A stretch of 64,000 nt of DNA, from positions 13,117,461 to 13,181,460 of the forward strand of contig NC_134933.1 in assembly GCF_051020765.1 (NCBI RefSeq), in the 5' to 3' direction. Position numbers and translations under genes: made by a program. The notes beneath the pieces were generated by a model. It was not told the DNA's origin, ran no database searches, and saw nothing but the letters and a program-made list of their open reading frames with translations. This stretch comes from Lasioglossum baleicum. Taxonomy: Eukaryota > Arthropoda > Insecta > Hymenoptera > Halictidae. How positions within the stretch are numbered: the stretch's first letter is position 1; each line of letters opens with the position of its first letter. Positions 22,981-34,582 of this stretch are shown here, piece after piece.

Positions 22981-23115
22981 TAATAGCGATCGCCGCGACT
23001 TATCGTCGGGCTTATACATTTTTTCCCTGCTCGTTCGCGCGGCGACGACGACATTTCATTTGTACATGATATGGACGTAATTAATTCAAATGGTTTTTAA
23101 TATAGATAATGTTTA

Positions 23116-23809
23116 GGTTAAAGTGCCCAAATATGGTACAGTCCCTTATTATGGCACTACCTTATATCTTGTAAAGGAGAAGCACTCTAGTGAGAAAATC
23201 CTCAAACAATAGTTTACCATGTTTACTCAACAGTGTGCAGTGTAATCCCACCATTCTGTAGATTTTAGTATCGATCCTCCGCCAGTTGTGTCTCCACGTG
23301 TTGAATATTTTTGTGGTTAGAGTTTCGATTCTATCTTTTTCGAGGAAGGCAAGTGATTTTGAAATGTTTGGACATATCTGTAGTTTCAGTTTATTTATAT
23401 TAATGTTTGCCAACTGTTGGTTTGGGCTGAAATTCATTTTCTCTTTATCAGTAGCAAGTATTATCAGTCCACGTGGAGTTCCCAATATGGCACTACCAAG
23501 GGTTCCCTAATATGGGTATAGCTATATATATTGACATTCTTGGTGTGGGTGCCGAATATGGCACTAGGTCTCATATTAGGGACTTAAGGTGTGCCATATT
23601 ATGAACCCATTCCGCTGGAGCCTGCAAGTGACACACCACAAAAATAATATTTTTCCCAAGCTGTATTAATTGTTGAACAAACTTGACCCCAGAATCTTGT
23701 AGGGAGGAAATGCATCTACAACTGGTAATTTTTTGGTCGAAATAGAGCATTCTAAAATAATCAAAAAGTGACATCCACAAAAAGTGGTTCATAGTTGGGC
23801 ACTTCACCC
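23116..23809. mobile_element. Pogo-like element (694 bp) with internal terminus copies
   Basis: The left end GGTTAAAGTGCCCAAATATG and inverted right end GGGTGAAGTGCCCAACTATG are flanked by TA (23114-23115, 23810-23811). The word 'aatatggcacta' recurs at about 23485 and 23556, with variants at 23148, 23512 and 23590. This layout parallels the element at 8263-9130. Minus-strand frames inside (about 107 and 126 codons) are not recognisable as transposase. Confidence 0.75.
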
Positions 23810-23811
23810 TA

Positions 23812-26044
23812 TTATGTCTAAAGGTACGTGTACATCTGAGAGGTTTTACTCTCAATAGAGACGATTTGTGAAAACCCCGTTGTAAGTAATTATTGCGTGA
23901 ACACGAAACTCTCCGTTTGCCTTGAGAATTTGCAGTCAGCATTAATCTCAATTAGCAGCGAATCGTCCAGTATTCGCGGCACCGATCAGCCTCGAGCTCT
24001 CCACTAAATCGATTCCAATTTCTTAACTGGCCGTACCACGAATGGCACTTGCAAGTGGAATATCATGTTCCCCAACCCCCGTCCCAACCCTTCGACTGTC
24101 CACTACCACACTTTTATCGGGAGCACCCAAGAATAGAGCGTCACGAATCTGTACCTCTCAGTTCTCTCCCACAATATCCGCTCGAAACTGTATTATACTC
24201 ATTCCGCTTTTCTTTGCATCTCTGATGCGACCGCGCGACGTTTGCCGAATACAACAGAAATCGATTCGTCGATTTGCTTATCTTTATTATATCCTCGAGG
24301 AAAACGTCAACGATAAACAGCTGAAATAAGTGGAATATGTACCGTGTTTCGTATTTTTTCTCTCTTCGTGACGCTTCATGATACACCTGGGCAGTGGCAG
24401 CTTTTTTCGTCTGCTATTTGTTTGCATCTCGCTCGGATCTCGCGTCAAATAATTTCCTGTGGGAATTATGGTGATCGGGGTTACGCATTTTCCATTCATA
24501 CAAACGTTTGTCTTGTTCTCGACTTCTGTGAAGAAATTCGCCAAAGAGATAACCACTCCTGCTCGAATGATTGATTACACATTTTTTTCATTTTCAATTG
24601 TTGGGATTATAAAGTTGCTTCCACTGAAAATTATTGAATGAATTTCATGATTCGAGCACATTTTGTAATTAAAATGGTGAAATATCTGAATAAATTCATT
24701 CTTGGAATTTTTAAATGATGAGAAATAAAATAATGTAGGATTTAAGTCGTCAATAGAATAATGCGATCGTAAAGACGAAATATTTTAATACCTAATTTGA
24801 GATATAACGAATACAATTAATTAAATTATCCCGTCTGAATCTCTGTCTGAGATCAAACACGTCTTTTCGTTTTCGTACGTCGAACGTACTACAATATTTA
24901 AGTCGATAATTGAGTCGAACTACAATAATTAACTGTTATATGATTAAGTCTTGCGGAATTATCACTGGACTGCGGATCTTCACGCAAAATAAAAATTGTC
25001 TGCAAAAAATCGTGAATTCGATATTTATTTGCCGCGCAAGACCAAATAAAACAAATCAAAAATCATCTGCCGACAGAGTTCTACAGAAGCTCCAATTCCG
25101 AGGGAAGATCTGTAATAGGACGCCGCGCCGCAACAATTTATCGTGCGGGTCCTCGGGACGCTCCGCGGCGTTAACGAAGCTATATTTCTTCAGCAGATTT
25201 CGAAACGTCGTTCCCGCGAAAAAATCCGTGTGAGCGACGTGACGTCGTTTCGACGGAAAGCGGTTGCGAATGTTGCGACCGAAAACGAGAACGAAGTCGG
25301 CGGCGTCTGCGGCCGAGTCGGACGGAGCCATTACGCGTTCGCTTTGGCGAGCATGGAGAACGACATTAGGCGTGTCACTGTCTTCTTGCTACCCTGTTGT
25401 ACCAAGCTATTACGGTCCGCCTTGGTCTGTCTGACGTAATCGTCGACGACAGTCGGCGAACGTATGGTCAGCGAGCCGTGCAAACTTCCTTGTCCTTGCT
25501 TCCTCCTCTTTTTCTTCGTGTTTCCGCTGTTTCACGAAATTCGTTAAACACAGCAAGAAACCGACTTGGTCGAAGGACTCCGGTAATTGAACGGCCTCCA
25601 GGCAAGTCGACGTTGTTCCGATTCAGCGTTTCTTAGACAGCCCCGGGCTGTGTCGCTTCTACCCCACACTTTCGACTCTCCCGACGCTCTGTCTTGCGTT
25701 TATCACTGCCTCTCCTCCTTTTTTTTTTGCGCAGATCACTCTTCGTTCGCGATGCAAAGTATCATTATATCGGGTGTATAGAGCGCCACAAAATTACAGG
25801 CCTCGCACCCGATAATAGATTTCTTTAAAGACAGAAACAGGCGCGCAAACGAGCTGCTTGCTGCCTGTGGCACTCTTTTTCGAATTTCCGTATCCATTTC
25901 TAGCTAATTTACAGCTACGCAATCTGCTCGTTTAACCGCTTCTTTAACTTCTAATGCGTTTATTTTTAACACTGCACCTTGATCACTTGATTCAAATAAT
26001 CAGTTGAAATCACGGTTTGGAATTATGTTCAAATAATTTGTCAT
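23812..26044. other. Gene-free stretch
   Basis: Contains an isolated MITE end at 24966. CpG-rich at 25080-25650 with several overlapping short frames. A short inverted pair TATCGGGTG and CACCCGATA lies at about 25768 and 25806. No exon recognised. Confidence 0.4.
24966..25010. mobile_element. MITE left end, TAGACTGCGG family (partial)
   Basis: TGGACTGCGGATCTTCACGC followed by 'aaaataaaaat' matches the family left terminus. No right terminus was found downstream. Confidence 0.6.
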
Positions 26045-26048
26045 TTAA

Positions 26049-26267
26049 CCCTCATACGCTCCTCAAAAATAGTTGCATAAAAGAGACTGGGAAACTATAT
26101 TCACCCATTTTTCTTCTACACGATAAATTGGCAAATGATGTTTTATTTGTAACGTCACATTTTAAAGAAATACATCGCACAACATAGGCACAAAGGGATT
26201 AATAATTATTACACAGTATGTGAAATAAGTAAATGGATGAATGTTCACCCTGAGGAACGTATAAGGG
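26049..26267. mobile_element. piggyBac-like MITE (219 bp)
   Basis: The left end CCCTCATACGCTCCTCA and inverted right end CCCTTATACGTTCCTCA differ at two bases. TTAA flanks both sides (26045-26048, 26268-26271). TTAA plus CCC is the classic piggyBac arrangement. Non-coding. Confidence 0.92.
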
Positions 26268-26271
26268 TTAA

Positions 26272-28035
26272 AATATTTTGGAAACTCATGTGCGATTTGT
26301 AGGAACCTGCAATAGGTTCTTGGCGCAACTTTTCATTTCATGAAATAACCATTCATAATAACCGTATGGGTGCGACTATCTCACCCTAATTACAACAGTT
26401 CGCCAAAGATTAATGTTCTTTATTCGGTATCCATCTTCATAAATCCGTTAATAGACAAATTAAAGTTTCATGATCGCAGATACATTCGTAGGTTTAGTGT
26501 CAATGCAATCGGTATTATAATGAGTTATGTCAGCGCCACGTTAACGGTATGACGAATGACTGACGGACAAGCTCCCGGGGATACGGCATGCCGCGTTGCG
26601 CAGTGCGTAATACTGTTACTGATTCCAGATGTGTTATGACAATTTTTTGTCCGGGGTTTCATAAAAGTTTTACGGTAAGATCGGTGCTCGCATCGTTAAT
26701 TTCTCATTAGAAGCGCGATACGCTCCATCCACCGGGACACCCTAACAAGTTCCGATGTCCGCGCGAGTCCACCTCCAGCCGGAAAGACCGAGCAAGAAAA
26801 CCACTAAAAGAAGAACGCCATCCGCTATAAATTCTTCGGAAACGCCATAAGAAAGCGAGGAACCAATCGGAAATTACATCACACGAACGAAACGCCCCGC
26901 GGCCGACTTTTTACCGAAAACATCGCGCGTAGCGAACAAGTCGGCCGTGATCAAGATGTTTCGCTTCTTCCCCGCTCCGTGTCGCGCATAGAATATACAA
27001 CCAGTCAGGGGAAACAGGACCAGATCACGCAATTAATGAAAAACGAAAACGGTCTTCGAGCGTTGATAGCAACTGCATATTCGTTAATAAATTGTGTGTT
27101 TATGCAAAATTCCACTCTTCGGAGCCGTTCCGCCAGGCCTGCTATCGAAATTGCATTTTACCACTTCGAAAGCTCGATAAACTCCCAACGAAACTTTAAT
27201 AAAGTTATCTCGATCCGTGTTAACAGTAGCTTGTCAATCAGGTTCATGCATATGCATTAGGCTCTTTCGCAACCGTGGCTCTTATTTACTCTTGTCAAAA
27301 ATTTTTGTCAAAATTTCTTTTACGGCGCCCCCTAGGGTTGTTCGAAATATTTAAAAAAAAATCTGTGCAACGTTTTAGCTCGATATATAATTCTGCAGAA
27401 TTTCCATTACGTAATGTGCCTTCGGGAAGGACCAGGAAATGTTTTTTCTAGTCATAAATCGCAATCTCGCAGTGTACCGTTGATGACACTCGAAAGCGTG
27501 CAGGTAGTCTCCGCTGACAATTAACAGTACCTTACACGAATCGACCGGAAGCGGTCACGTCTCGAGATTGCTGGCTCCGTGGAGTTCCTGTCACGAACAG
27601 AACAGTCCTGGCGAGTAAATCGTCTCGGTCACGGGATGAGTTTTACGTGCCAGGGGACCCGTGACCACGTAAACTTCCATGGAAGACGTTTGACGAACCT
27701 CCGCGACAGGCTACCAGGGTTAACGGTCATCATTATCCTCGCCGGTGGCTACGATCCTCGAGAAAATTACCAGCTATTCCTGGATTATGTGGAGCAATTA
27801 TGACGTCAAGGGGTTTCAGGCGTTGTCCGTCAAGGTCTGCTCATTTTATTCGGTCTGGAATTTGATTGGCCGCTGTTCATGGCTAGAACGGATCATAAAA
27901 GTATTAATTAAATAATAAAACTATCAGGTGCTGTCGTTTATTAATAGACGTCGAAACTAATTTAACATGCATGTAATTTGAGATGATGTAGTGTCGCCAG
28001 ATGAGGGGAGATAGCGCGAATTGAGGAGAAAAAGT

Positions 28036-28037
<2 letters not shown>
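26272..28037. other. Gene-free stretch
   Basis: CpG-rich at 26560-26970 and 27540-27800. A frame at 27579-27803 ends in a hydrophobic and acidic segment but lacks an ATG start and a recognisable domain. Nothing firm. Confidence 0.4.

Positions 28038-28073
<36 letters not shown>
28038..28073 (+). repeat. Microsatellite (CT)18
   Basis: Uninterrupted CT dinucleotides for 36 bp, about 60 bp before the fold-back at 28136. Confidence 0.97.
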
Positions 28074-28076
<3 letters not shown>

Positions 28077-28135
28077 AGTACGAATAGCGTCGTAGAAGGG
28101 GAAGGAAGAGTGGAGACACTGCCAGAACTAGTTTC

Positions 28136-28628
28136 AAAAAATATGTAAAAAAAAGCGTTTTACAAACCACGCTTATATTACAATGCACTAAACAGGAGAA
28201 AATAATTCTTTTCCTGGTTCTTCACAAAATACCGCATCCGGTTAAATGATTAATAATATTTTCCCCAAAATTTTAAGCAATTAGTTCAAAATTCCTTCTG
28301 TTATAAAATTAGTGTCGGAATAGATAGAAAAACTTAATATAAATTTAAATAAAATCATGATATTAGTGACTATAAATAAAAGCGTGGAGCACCCACGAAG
28401 ATTACGTCAATATAGAATAGCGCTACACGCTTTTATTTTTATAATCACTAATGTCATGATTTTATAACAGAAGAAATTTTGAACTAATTGCTTAAAATTT
28501 TGGGGAAAAATATTATTAATCATTTAACCGGATTCGGTATTTTATGAGGAACCAGGAAAAAATCATTTTCTCCTTTTTAGTGCATTTTAACATAAGCGTG
28601 GTTTTTAAAAAGTTTTTTTATATATTTT
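28136..28628. repeat. Long fold-back (inverted repeat), probably a MITE
   Basis: Outer arms pair 'accacgcttatattacaatg' (28167) with 'cataagcgtggttt' (28591), and 'gattaataatattttcccc' (28248) with 'ggggaaaaatattattaatc' (28501). A second, inner inverted pair of about 35 bp lies around 28355-28390 and 28426-28465 ('aaaagcgtg' and 'cacgctttt'), offset from the outer centre by about 20 bp. Outer boundaries and any target duplication are not clear. No protein is encoded. Confidence 0.85.
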
Positions 28629-31600
28629 ATTTTCTACTTTTATTGTCATCGGAAGCAAGTGAGTATACAAAATTTCAGCAAGATTGAACTATAGGAAGAG
28701 GTTTAATATTCAATTACAACACGGCAAGTTAATATAAGCGTAGTAATAAAAAGAACTATAACGCTGAGTATCTCGTTCGAAGTAACCTTCATATGTTATA
28801 ACATAAATAAAGATTCTACATATCTGGAATATAATTGGTTTGGAATAGTAGGTTATATCCTTAATTATGTAGTATCTCACACTTTTCTTTAATCGAGCTG
28901 GTTGTATAATTGCAGGATAGTTTGCCACATAAAATCTAATTTATAATGACAATTCTGCTTTGAAAAAGAGGTTCCGCGACATTAAACTAAAACGGATAAC
29001 TTCTAATAACAGCTCCTCTCTAATTAATCATGGTTTCTTTGCGATTGACTTATTTTCCAAAAAACAATCTGCTCGTAGTCAGCACTCATAAGTCTACGGC
29101 AGACCACTTTACGAGAACCAGCACGAATGTTGCGTAATAATTAAAATAAATGACCAGTAGCAAGAAACATATAAATAAGTTGCATCTAGCTGTTAGTACG
29201 CTGCCGCGGTAGCTTCCTGTTTATCCTTAATTAACGTATCCGCGAAAACTCGTAACTAACGAGTCGAGTGCTTACCGAACTGTCCTCCGTAATATACTTA
29301 CTTGTTTAATTTCACCGTCCTTCCAGTTCGTTGTCGCCAGCTTAATTCGAGACGATTACGGTGCAAAATAGACACCGTTCGCGTTACAGCTCGTTAGCTT
29401 GGTCCAATTTAAATCGCAATTATTATTTTTCAGGCAGTGAACATTGTCCGTGAGCTGGCTATATCTATATATTGTTACACAGATATTTTTTTACATTTCG
29501 TTTTGTCAGGCAGCTGGAGTACATAAAAGAAAATAGAACAAGAGAATGAGTTTATATCCGCGGTAAAAGTTCCCACACGGAAACCGTACCAAATACAGAT
29601 GATAAGGCAGAGCCAAATCCAACTTTTCCAGCACTCTTTTCCTCGTCGAATTTTCAACTTCGTCAGGATTCCTCCCGGGTCACTTCGGAACGACGCCTGT
29701 GCGGCCAGGATTGTTTAGAAAGTAATTTTGTCTCGCAGGTATATAAAACTGTTTGTAACCCCATTCCGACCGAATGAGGTCTTCCCATAGAGACTACTGG
29801 GATAGGCTTCGCGATATTAAGGGAAGGACACACAATCGAGGTTGCACGCCTTTCTTCCCAAGAATCGCGTCTTTAAAATCTACTTTCTGGAAGTAATTTC
29901 GCCCTACATGGAGTCACAGCCTTTATCGGACCGTTTAATCGAAAATCGACGGATTTTCCGATCTTCCATACGGACTTCTTAAAACATTCTATCCGGTGTT
30001 CCTGTGCATTCCCATTGAAAAGTCGGAAGTTTCGGTGAACGTTCGAGATCGTTCCTCAAAAAGTTGTCGCTCGTCCGGAGGAGGCCTCGGCCTCGAAAGA
30101 CATACTTCTCGGATACATCTTCCATCGCATAATACGGTCTGACGTTGAAATATCGATACACGCTCGTACCGGGCCCCCCTTGGAACTTAAAATAACCTCG
30201 CGACGAGACACAAAGGCGGCGCGCAAGAATTTCCACGGCGGCGCCGCGCCGCCGAAGCCACCTTGGAATTACTCGTTCGCCCCGGCAAATTGATTTATCA
30301 AAACGGCTAATAGGTATAAATCGAGGACTGATTAATGCGACCGCGAACCACGATGGAGGGAGAAGTGGGGCGGGGGGCGGGTGTGTGATGGTGCACGTAA
30401 CCGTGCAAACGGCCCCGAAGCACACGGCCCACTTATTGGCCGAGGAGGGCATTTATTTATTCCCCACGGTAGATACGAATCTAACAGCATCACGACAAGA
30501 ATGATCCTCATAATTGACGAACGCGTTCGCCTAATAGCGAGCCAACTTGGAAAACTCGCTGGCCGATCGTAACATAAATCCCAACGATAATGAGATGGGT
30601 AAATATCGGTTGCCACGCACGTTTAACCGGAATACCTTGGAACTCACTCACTTGTTCGTTCGTTAGCTCTCTCTCTCTCTCTCTTCCTCTCACTCTATCT
30701 CTCTTTTTCTTTCGCAAACTCGCCGCGATGGGAGAGTTATTGAATCCGTCCGGTCGCGCTTAAATCGATCCACCATGCCGATTTTTTCCACAGAACCATC
30801 CGCCGACTCTCTCTCTCGTTCACCCAGTCCTGTTACCATTTTTCTCAGCCGACCTGTCTACCATTTTCTACCAGATCCTGTCAATTTTCGATGTCTCCTC
30901 TATGGTCCTTTGAAGAGCTCGTTAGCTTCCGAGTTTGTTCGTCTCGGATGCCTCGCCTCTTGCTTTATTTATTATCCGGCGACATTGTTCCTTACCTGTC
31001 CGCATTTGTAGACGGTTAGCCGGTACAAAGTGACTGGGAACTGGGCTACTGATAACCGATTCGCCCGCGGTGCATTTAATTCCTCAATCGTTAACGGAAG
31101 ATCGGAAAGTGTCCTTGGCAACCTGCTCTATGCTCGCGAATGATACGTCGGCGGTGCTTCTTTGTCCCTTGGAATTACAATTGTCGAGGCGAATATAATG
31201 AAAAATGCAACGAAAGAAGTGTTTTCGTTAAAGCAAAACCAGTTGATTATGTTTTATCTGAATGATTTCACATAAATTCAGGGTAATACTAACAAAATTC
31301 TTGTGAGGTCTCAATATACTGTTGAAAAGAATTGTGGTTAGAAAAGGGTCTAAAAGAAACATATTTGTCTTGCGCTCCTTTCGTGTGTTCGCAAGGTTGG
31401 TTAAAGGGAGACGGACCAGCAGGTGAATAAATCACTTTTTCTAAGACCTGACGTTTTAAAGAAGCGGATGCGAACTACGTACGTCGATCATATGAACAGA
31501 GAAAATAAACAGGCGGAGGCAATCATCTTGCCGGGGAAAATTCAGCGAGCAGCAGAAGCAACAGCGTCAGCAAAGAGGAGGCCTGGCGAACCTTACCTTT

Positions 31601-33883
31601 CATCATTCCTTTTTATGTCCACGTAAATTTCACTCGGCCACGTCTAACCAGGCCACGATCATCGTCCACGGTGAGTCGGTTGGCGTGTGTGCAGGCGTTT
31701 CATTACTCAATTAACGACCCACGCGCATACTCAGTCGTACAGTATAATATGTCCCGGCGATACTTTCCCGAACGACGTACCCTGATGTCCACCGGGCTGC
31801 TCAGGCAAATCGAACACGAGTGTCGGACACGGTACTTCGTAAATACGGACGATCCTTGCCGGAGATCACAGCGTGCAACAGCCGGCAATTGACGAGTTAC
31901 ACGTGCACCGGCCCGTGTACGAGTTCAGCCCCGATGACGAGCCAGAAAAACTCCTCCGATCGCACGGGGAAAGTTTTGTTGCGTGCCCCGATTTTTATTA
32001 CTGACATTACGAACGGCGCGGCGATCCTCCATTATCTTGATTCCATGCCATTTTCCAGTCCCCGGGAGACCTCGATTTCACCGATTTTTAAACAGCCAGA
32101 CGCCGGCACCGCGAGATGACGTCTCGCGAACAGTATCCCTTCCTGCTCATCTACAGTGACCGAAATAATGATAGGCTCGCTACTTCCAAGTCACTTGTAC
32201 GGTATTTTTAAAAGATTACCTATAATACTTGCTCGAAACAGACATCATAATTTTTGTATGACTCAATTTAAAAAGTATAGTATAAGAATTCGTACGTTTA
32301 AGTACAGTCTTGATCTAACCCAGATCCTCGAGTCCGTCCTCCGACACGAATCGTGTAGGGCTACTATTTTTTCGAAAATAGGAAAAAGAACATGTAGAAA
32401 TGTGTAGCCGATAATGTGTTTCTTAATGCGAGAACAGCGAGCTGCGAGGCGTACACGCTTCTCTGATATTGAGTTTTTCTGCTTGGAATTAATTCTTTTT
32501 TAACGTTTATGCTATAGGATACATTCCTCCGTGATCGTCGACTTCCTTATCGACCTAGCATAAACGAGTGACAAACGATCTTAGCCATCGAAGAAGCGAA
32601 CGTTTTATGTCTAAAATGATCCTCGAAACGAGTTCGAGCGTCGTCACGCGAGTCTTGACACCTTGGTTTTAGTGTACTGCAACTCCCGTTATCGTGCTCA
32701 TATGCGAAAAATGAAATGTCTCATAAAGAATATGGGATTCAGTTATCTTGCTTCATTTGCAAAATGGCGCGAACAACCGGTTCCAGCAGAAAAAATCATA
32801 CGGTACCGTTTCAAAGAAAATTGCGAGCATTGTTTTATAAAACGCGCTTATGAAATGTTCTGGTTCACTGAAACTCCTCCATAATGTTTCTTTAAAATCC
32901 ACACTCCACTATACGCTCCTGACTATACATTGTGATCTCGAGAGTAATAAAATTTCCATAAACTAATCTGACTTTCTACCTTCCACTATGTAGCAGCGCA
33001 TGCGTCGAAAATGACTAGTATTACAAGCGTTGTTTCAATGAACGGGATTGCTTAATTAATACATTGTTTCTCATATTTATCATTTTAATTGTACCTTTTT
33101 TTTCCATCTCCATTCAAATGTGCGCTAATAAGTAGGTAAGACGAGCAAAATGGTACCCATCGTTGCCGACCTCGCATAGATACAATAAGACATTTATTTT
33201 GCATAGAGAACCGAAGCAATTAAAACACGAAATGAAAGTAATCAAATTTGTAAGATAAAGGTGCACGCTTTCCTATATTCTCCTCCATCATAACATGCAA
33301 ATATCCGCAAGGAATTAGTTCAACGTCCTTTACGCTTCTCCCGAACCGAACCGCATCCTCGTAGAAACGTTCTCGCGTCTTTCTTCGTTCCCGTGAAGTT
33401 CCACGGTTCTTGCGCTAGTTTTATTTCCCCCGTCTGTTCAGCTCTCTCGATCATGCTATCTGCGCCCCGGTGTTCCCCCTCCCTTCCCCCCCTGCCACAA
33501 TATTCGCCTAACGAGTTTAATTAATCTTGTCGTTATTACGCCGCTCCTTGTATGCAAACCAACCGCTCGCAGGGCCCGATCGAACGATTGTGAAACGTCA
33601 TTCAATGTCAGCGGGTTGAACGTTGGAAGAGCTCGCGGGATGTCGTGGTTCGTCGCGCCGCGAGACACCGAGGGACGTTATGCTCCGATGAGAGGGACGA
33701 TCGATGAAATCGATCGATCGTGGCACGATGCGTCTCGTTGCGCGTCGATCCTCTGTGTTTCCTGCTGTGCGGACATGATCGACTGGACGCTCGCCGGTTC
33801 TCCCCGTTTCTCCTCGAAAACTTGAAACTCGCGATGCTACCAAGAGCACTTAACGCGTATACTATTTGGTTGACAAGAAAATA
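28629..33883. other. Gene-free stretch, mixed AT- and CpG-rich
   Basis: No exon supported over 5 kb. CpG-rich blocks are at 29960-30480, 31620-32120 and 33300-33830, with composition-driven frames up to about 157 codons. A CT-rich imperfect microsatellite lies at 30664-30710. A 78-codon ATG frame at 30775 lacks any domain. Confidence 0.4.
30664..30710 (+). repeat. Imperfect CT-rich microsatellite
   Basis: 'tagctctctctctctctctc' grades into 'cttcctctcactctatctct', a degenerate pyrimidine tract. Confidence 0.85.
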
Positions 33884-33892
33884 TTAATTTTC

Positions 33893-34388
33893 GGGTAAGC
33901 TTTACTTTACCGGACTCAAAATTGGTACCTTTCTCCAAAGAATTATGATGTATTTGGTATGTAATCCAGTAGATTTGTACCCGGCGCGAATGCAGATCGA
34001 AGTTTCGATCCTGTAGGATCAATGGTTCAGGAGCTATGGTCGCTTAAAGTTGAGGATTTTTGGCAGGTAAGGGCGCCGCCATATTGGTTTGTAGTGACGA
34101 CCACGAGCTGCTTACTTCGCCACCCCTCCCCCTCGACCTAATCCTCACCAACTCAGTAAGCGGCGTGCGACCGTCACTACAAACCAATATGGCGGCGCCC
34201 TACCCTGTCAAAAACACTGCATATTGCTCAATTTTAAGCAAGCATAGCTTCTGAAACATTGATCCTACAGGATCGAAACTTCGATCTACAGCCGCCTCGG
34301 GTACAAATCTACTAGATTACATACCGAATACATCATAATTCGTAGGAGAAAGGTACTAATTTTGAGTCCCGTAAAGTAAAGTTTACCC
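33893..34388. mobile_element. Fold-back Mutator-like element (MULE), copy 2, near full length
   Basis: Left GGGTAAGCTTTACTTTACC and inverted right GGGTAAACTTTACTTTACG begin near-complementary arms spanning most of the 496 bp. Examples are 'cgatcctgtaggatcaatgg' (34007) against 'cattgatcctacaggatcg' (34257), and 'gggcgccgccatattggttt' (34073) against its complement near 34180. Flanks TTAATTTTC (33884-33892) and TTAATTTTG (34389-34397) form a 9-bp duplication with one mismatch. No transposase. Copy 1 at 5000-5353 is a shortened relative. Confidence 0.9.
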
Positions 34389-34391
34389 TTA

Positions 34392-34580
34392 ATTTTGGTA
34401 TCTTAAGGTGAAATAAAACCGAATTTCATTATTCAAGCGATGAACTTTAATCAATAAAATATTTTCTTGTTTATTCTTTTTGGCAAAAGATCATCGAACA
34501 AACGGGAAAATATCTTATTCATTGAAGTTCATTGCTTGAATAAAAAACTTGGGCTATATTCCACCTTAAAATACCGAAAT
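34392..34580. mobile_element. Fold-back MITE 'family 2', copy 1
   Basis: Ends ATTTTGGTATCTTAAGGTG and inverted ATTTCGGTATTTTAAGGTG are flanked by TA (34390-34391, 34581-34582). The interior is nearly palindromic: 'gcgatgaactttaatcaata' (34438) pairs with 'attgaagttcattgcttg' (34521). The second copy is at 45377. The MULE at 33893-34388 abuts its left end and its target duplication overlaps the first bases. Confidence 0.82.
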
Positions 34581-34582
34581 TA

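Noticed and set aside
23571..23951. 126-codon minus-strand frame as pogo-like transposase
   Set aside because: It crosses the element's right TIR, and no DDE or helix-turn-helix pattern is visible.
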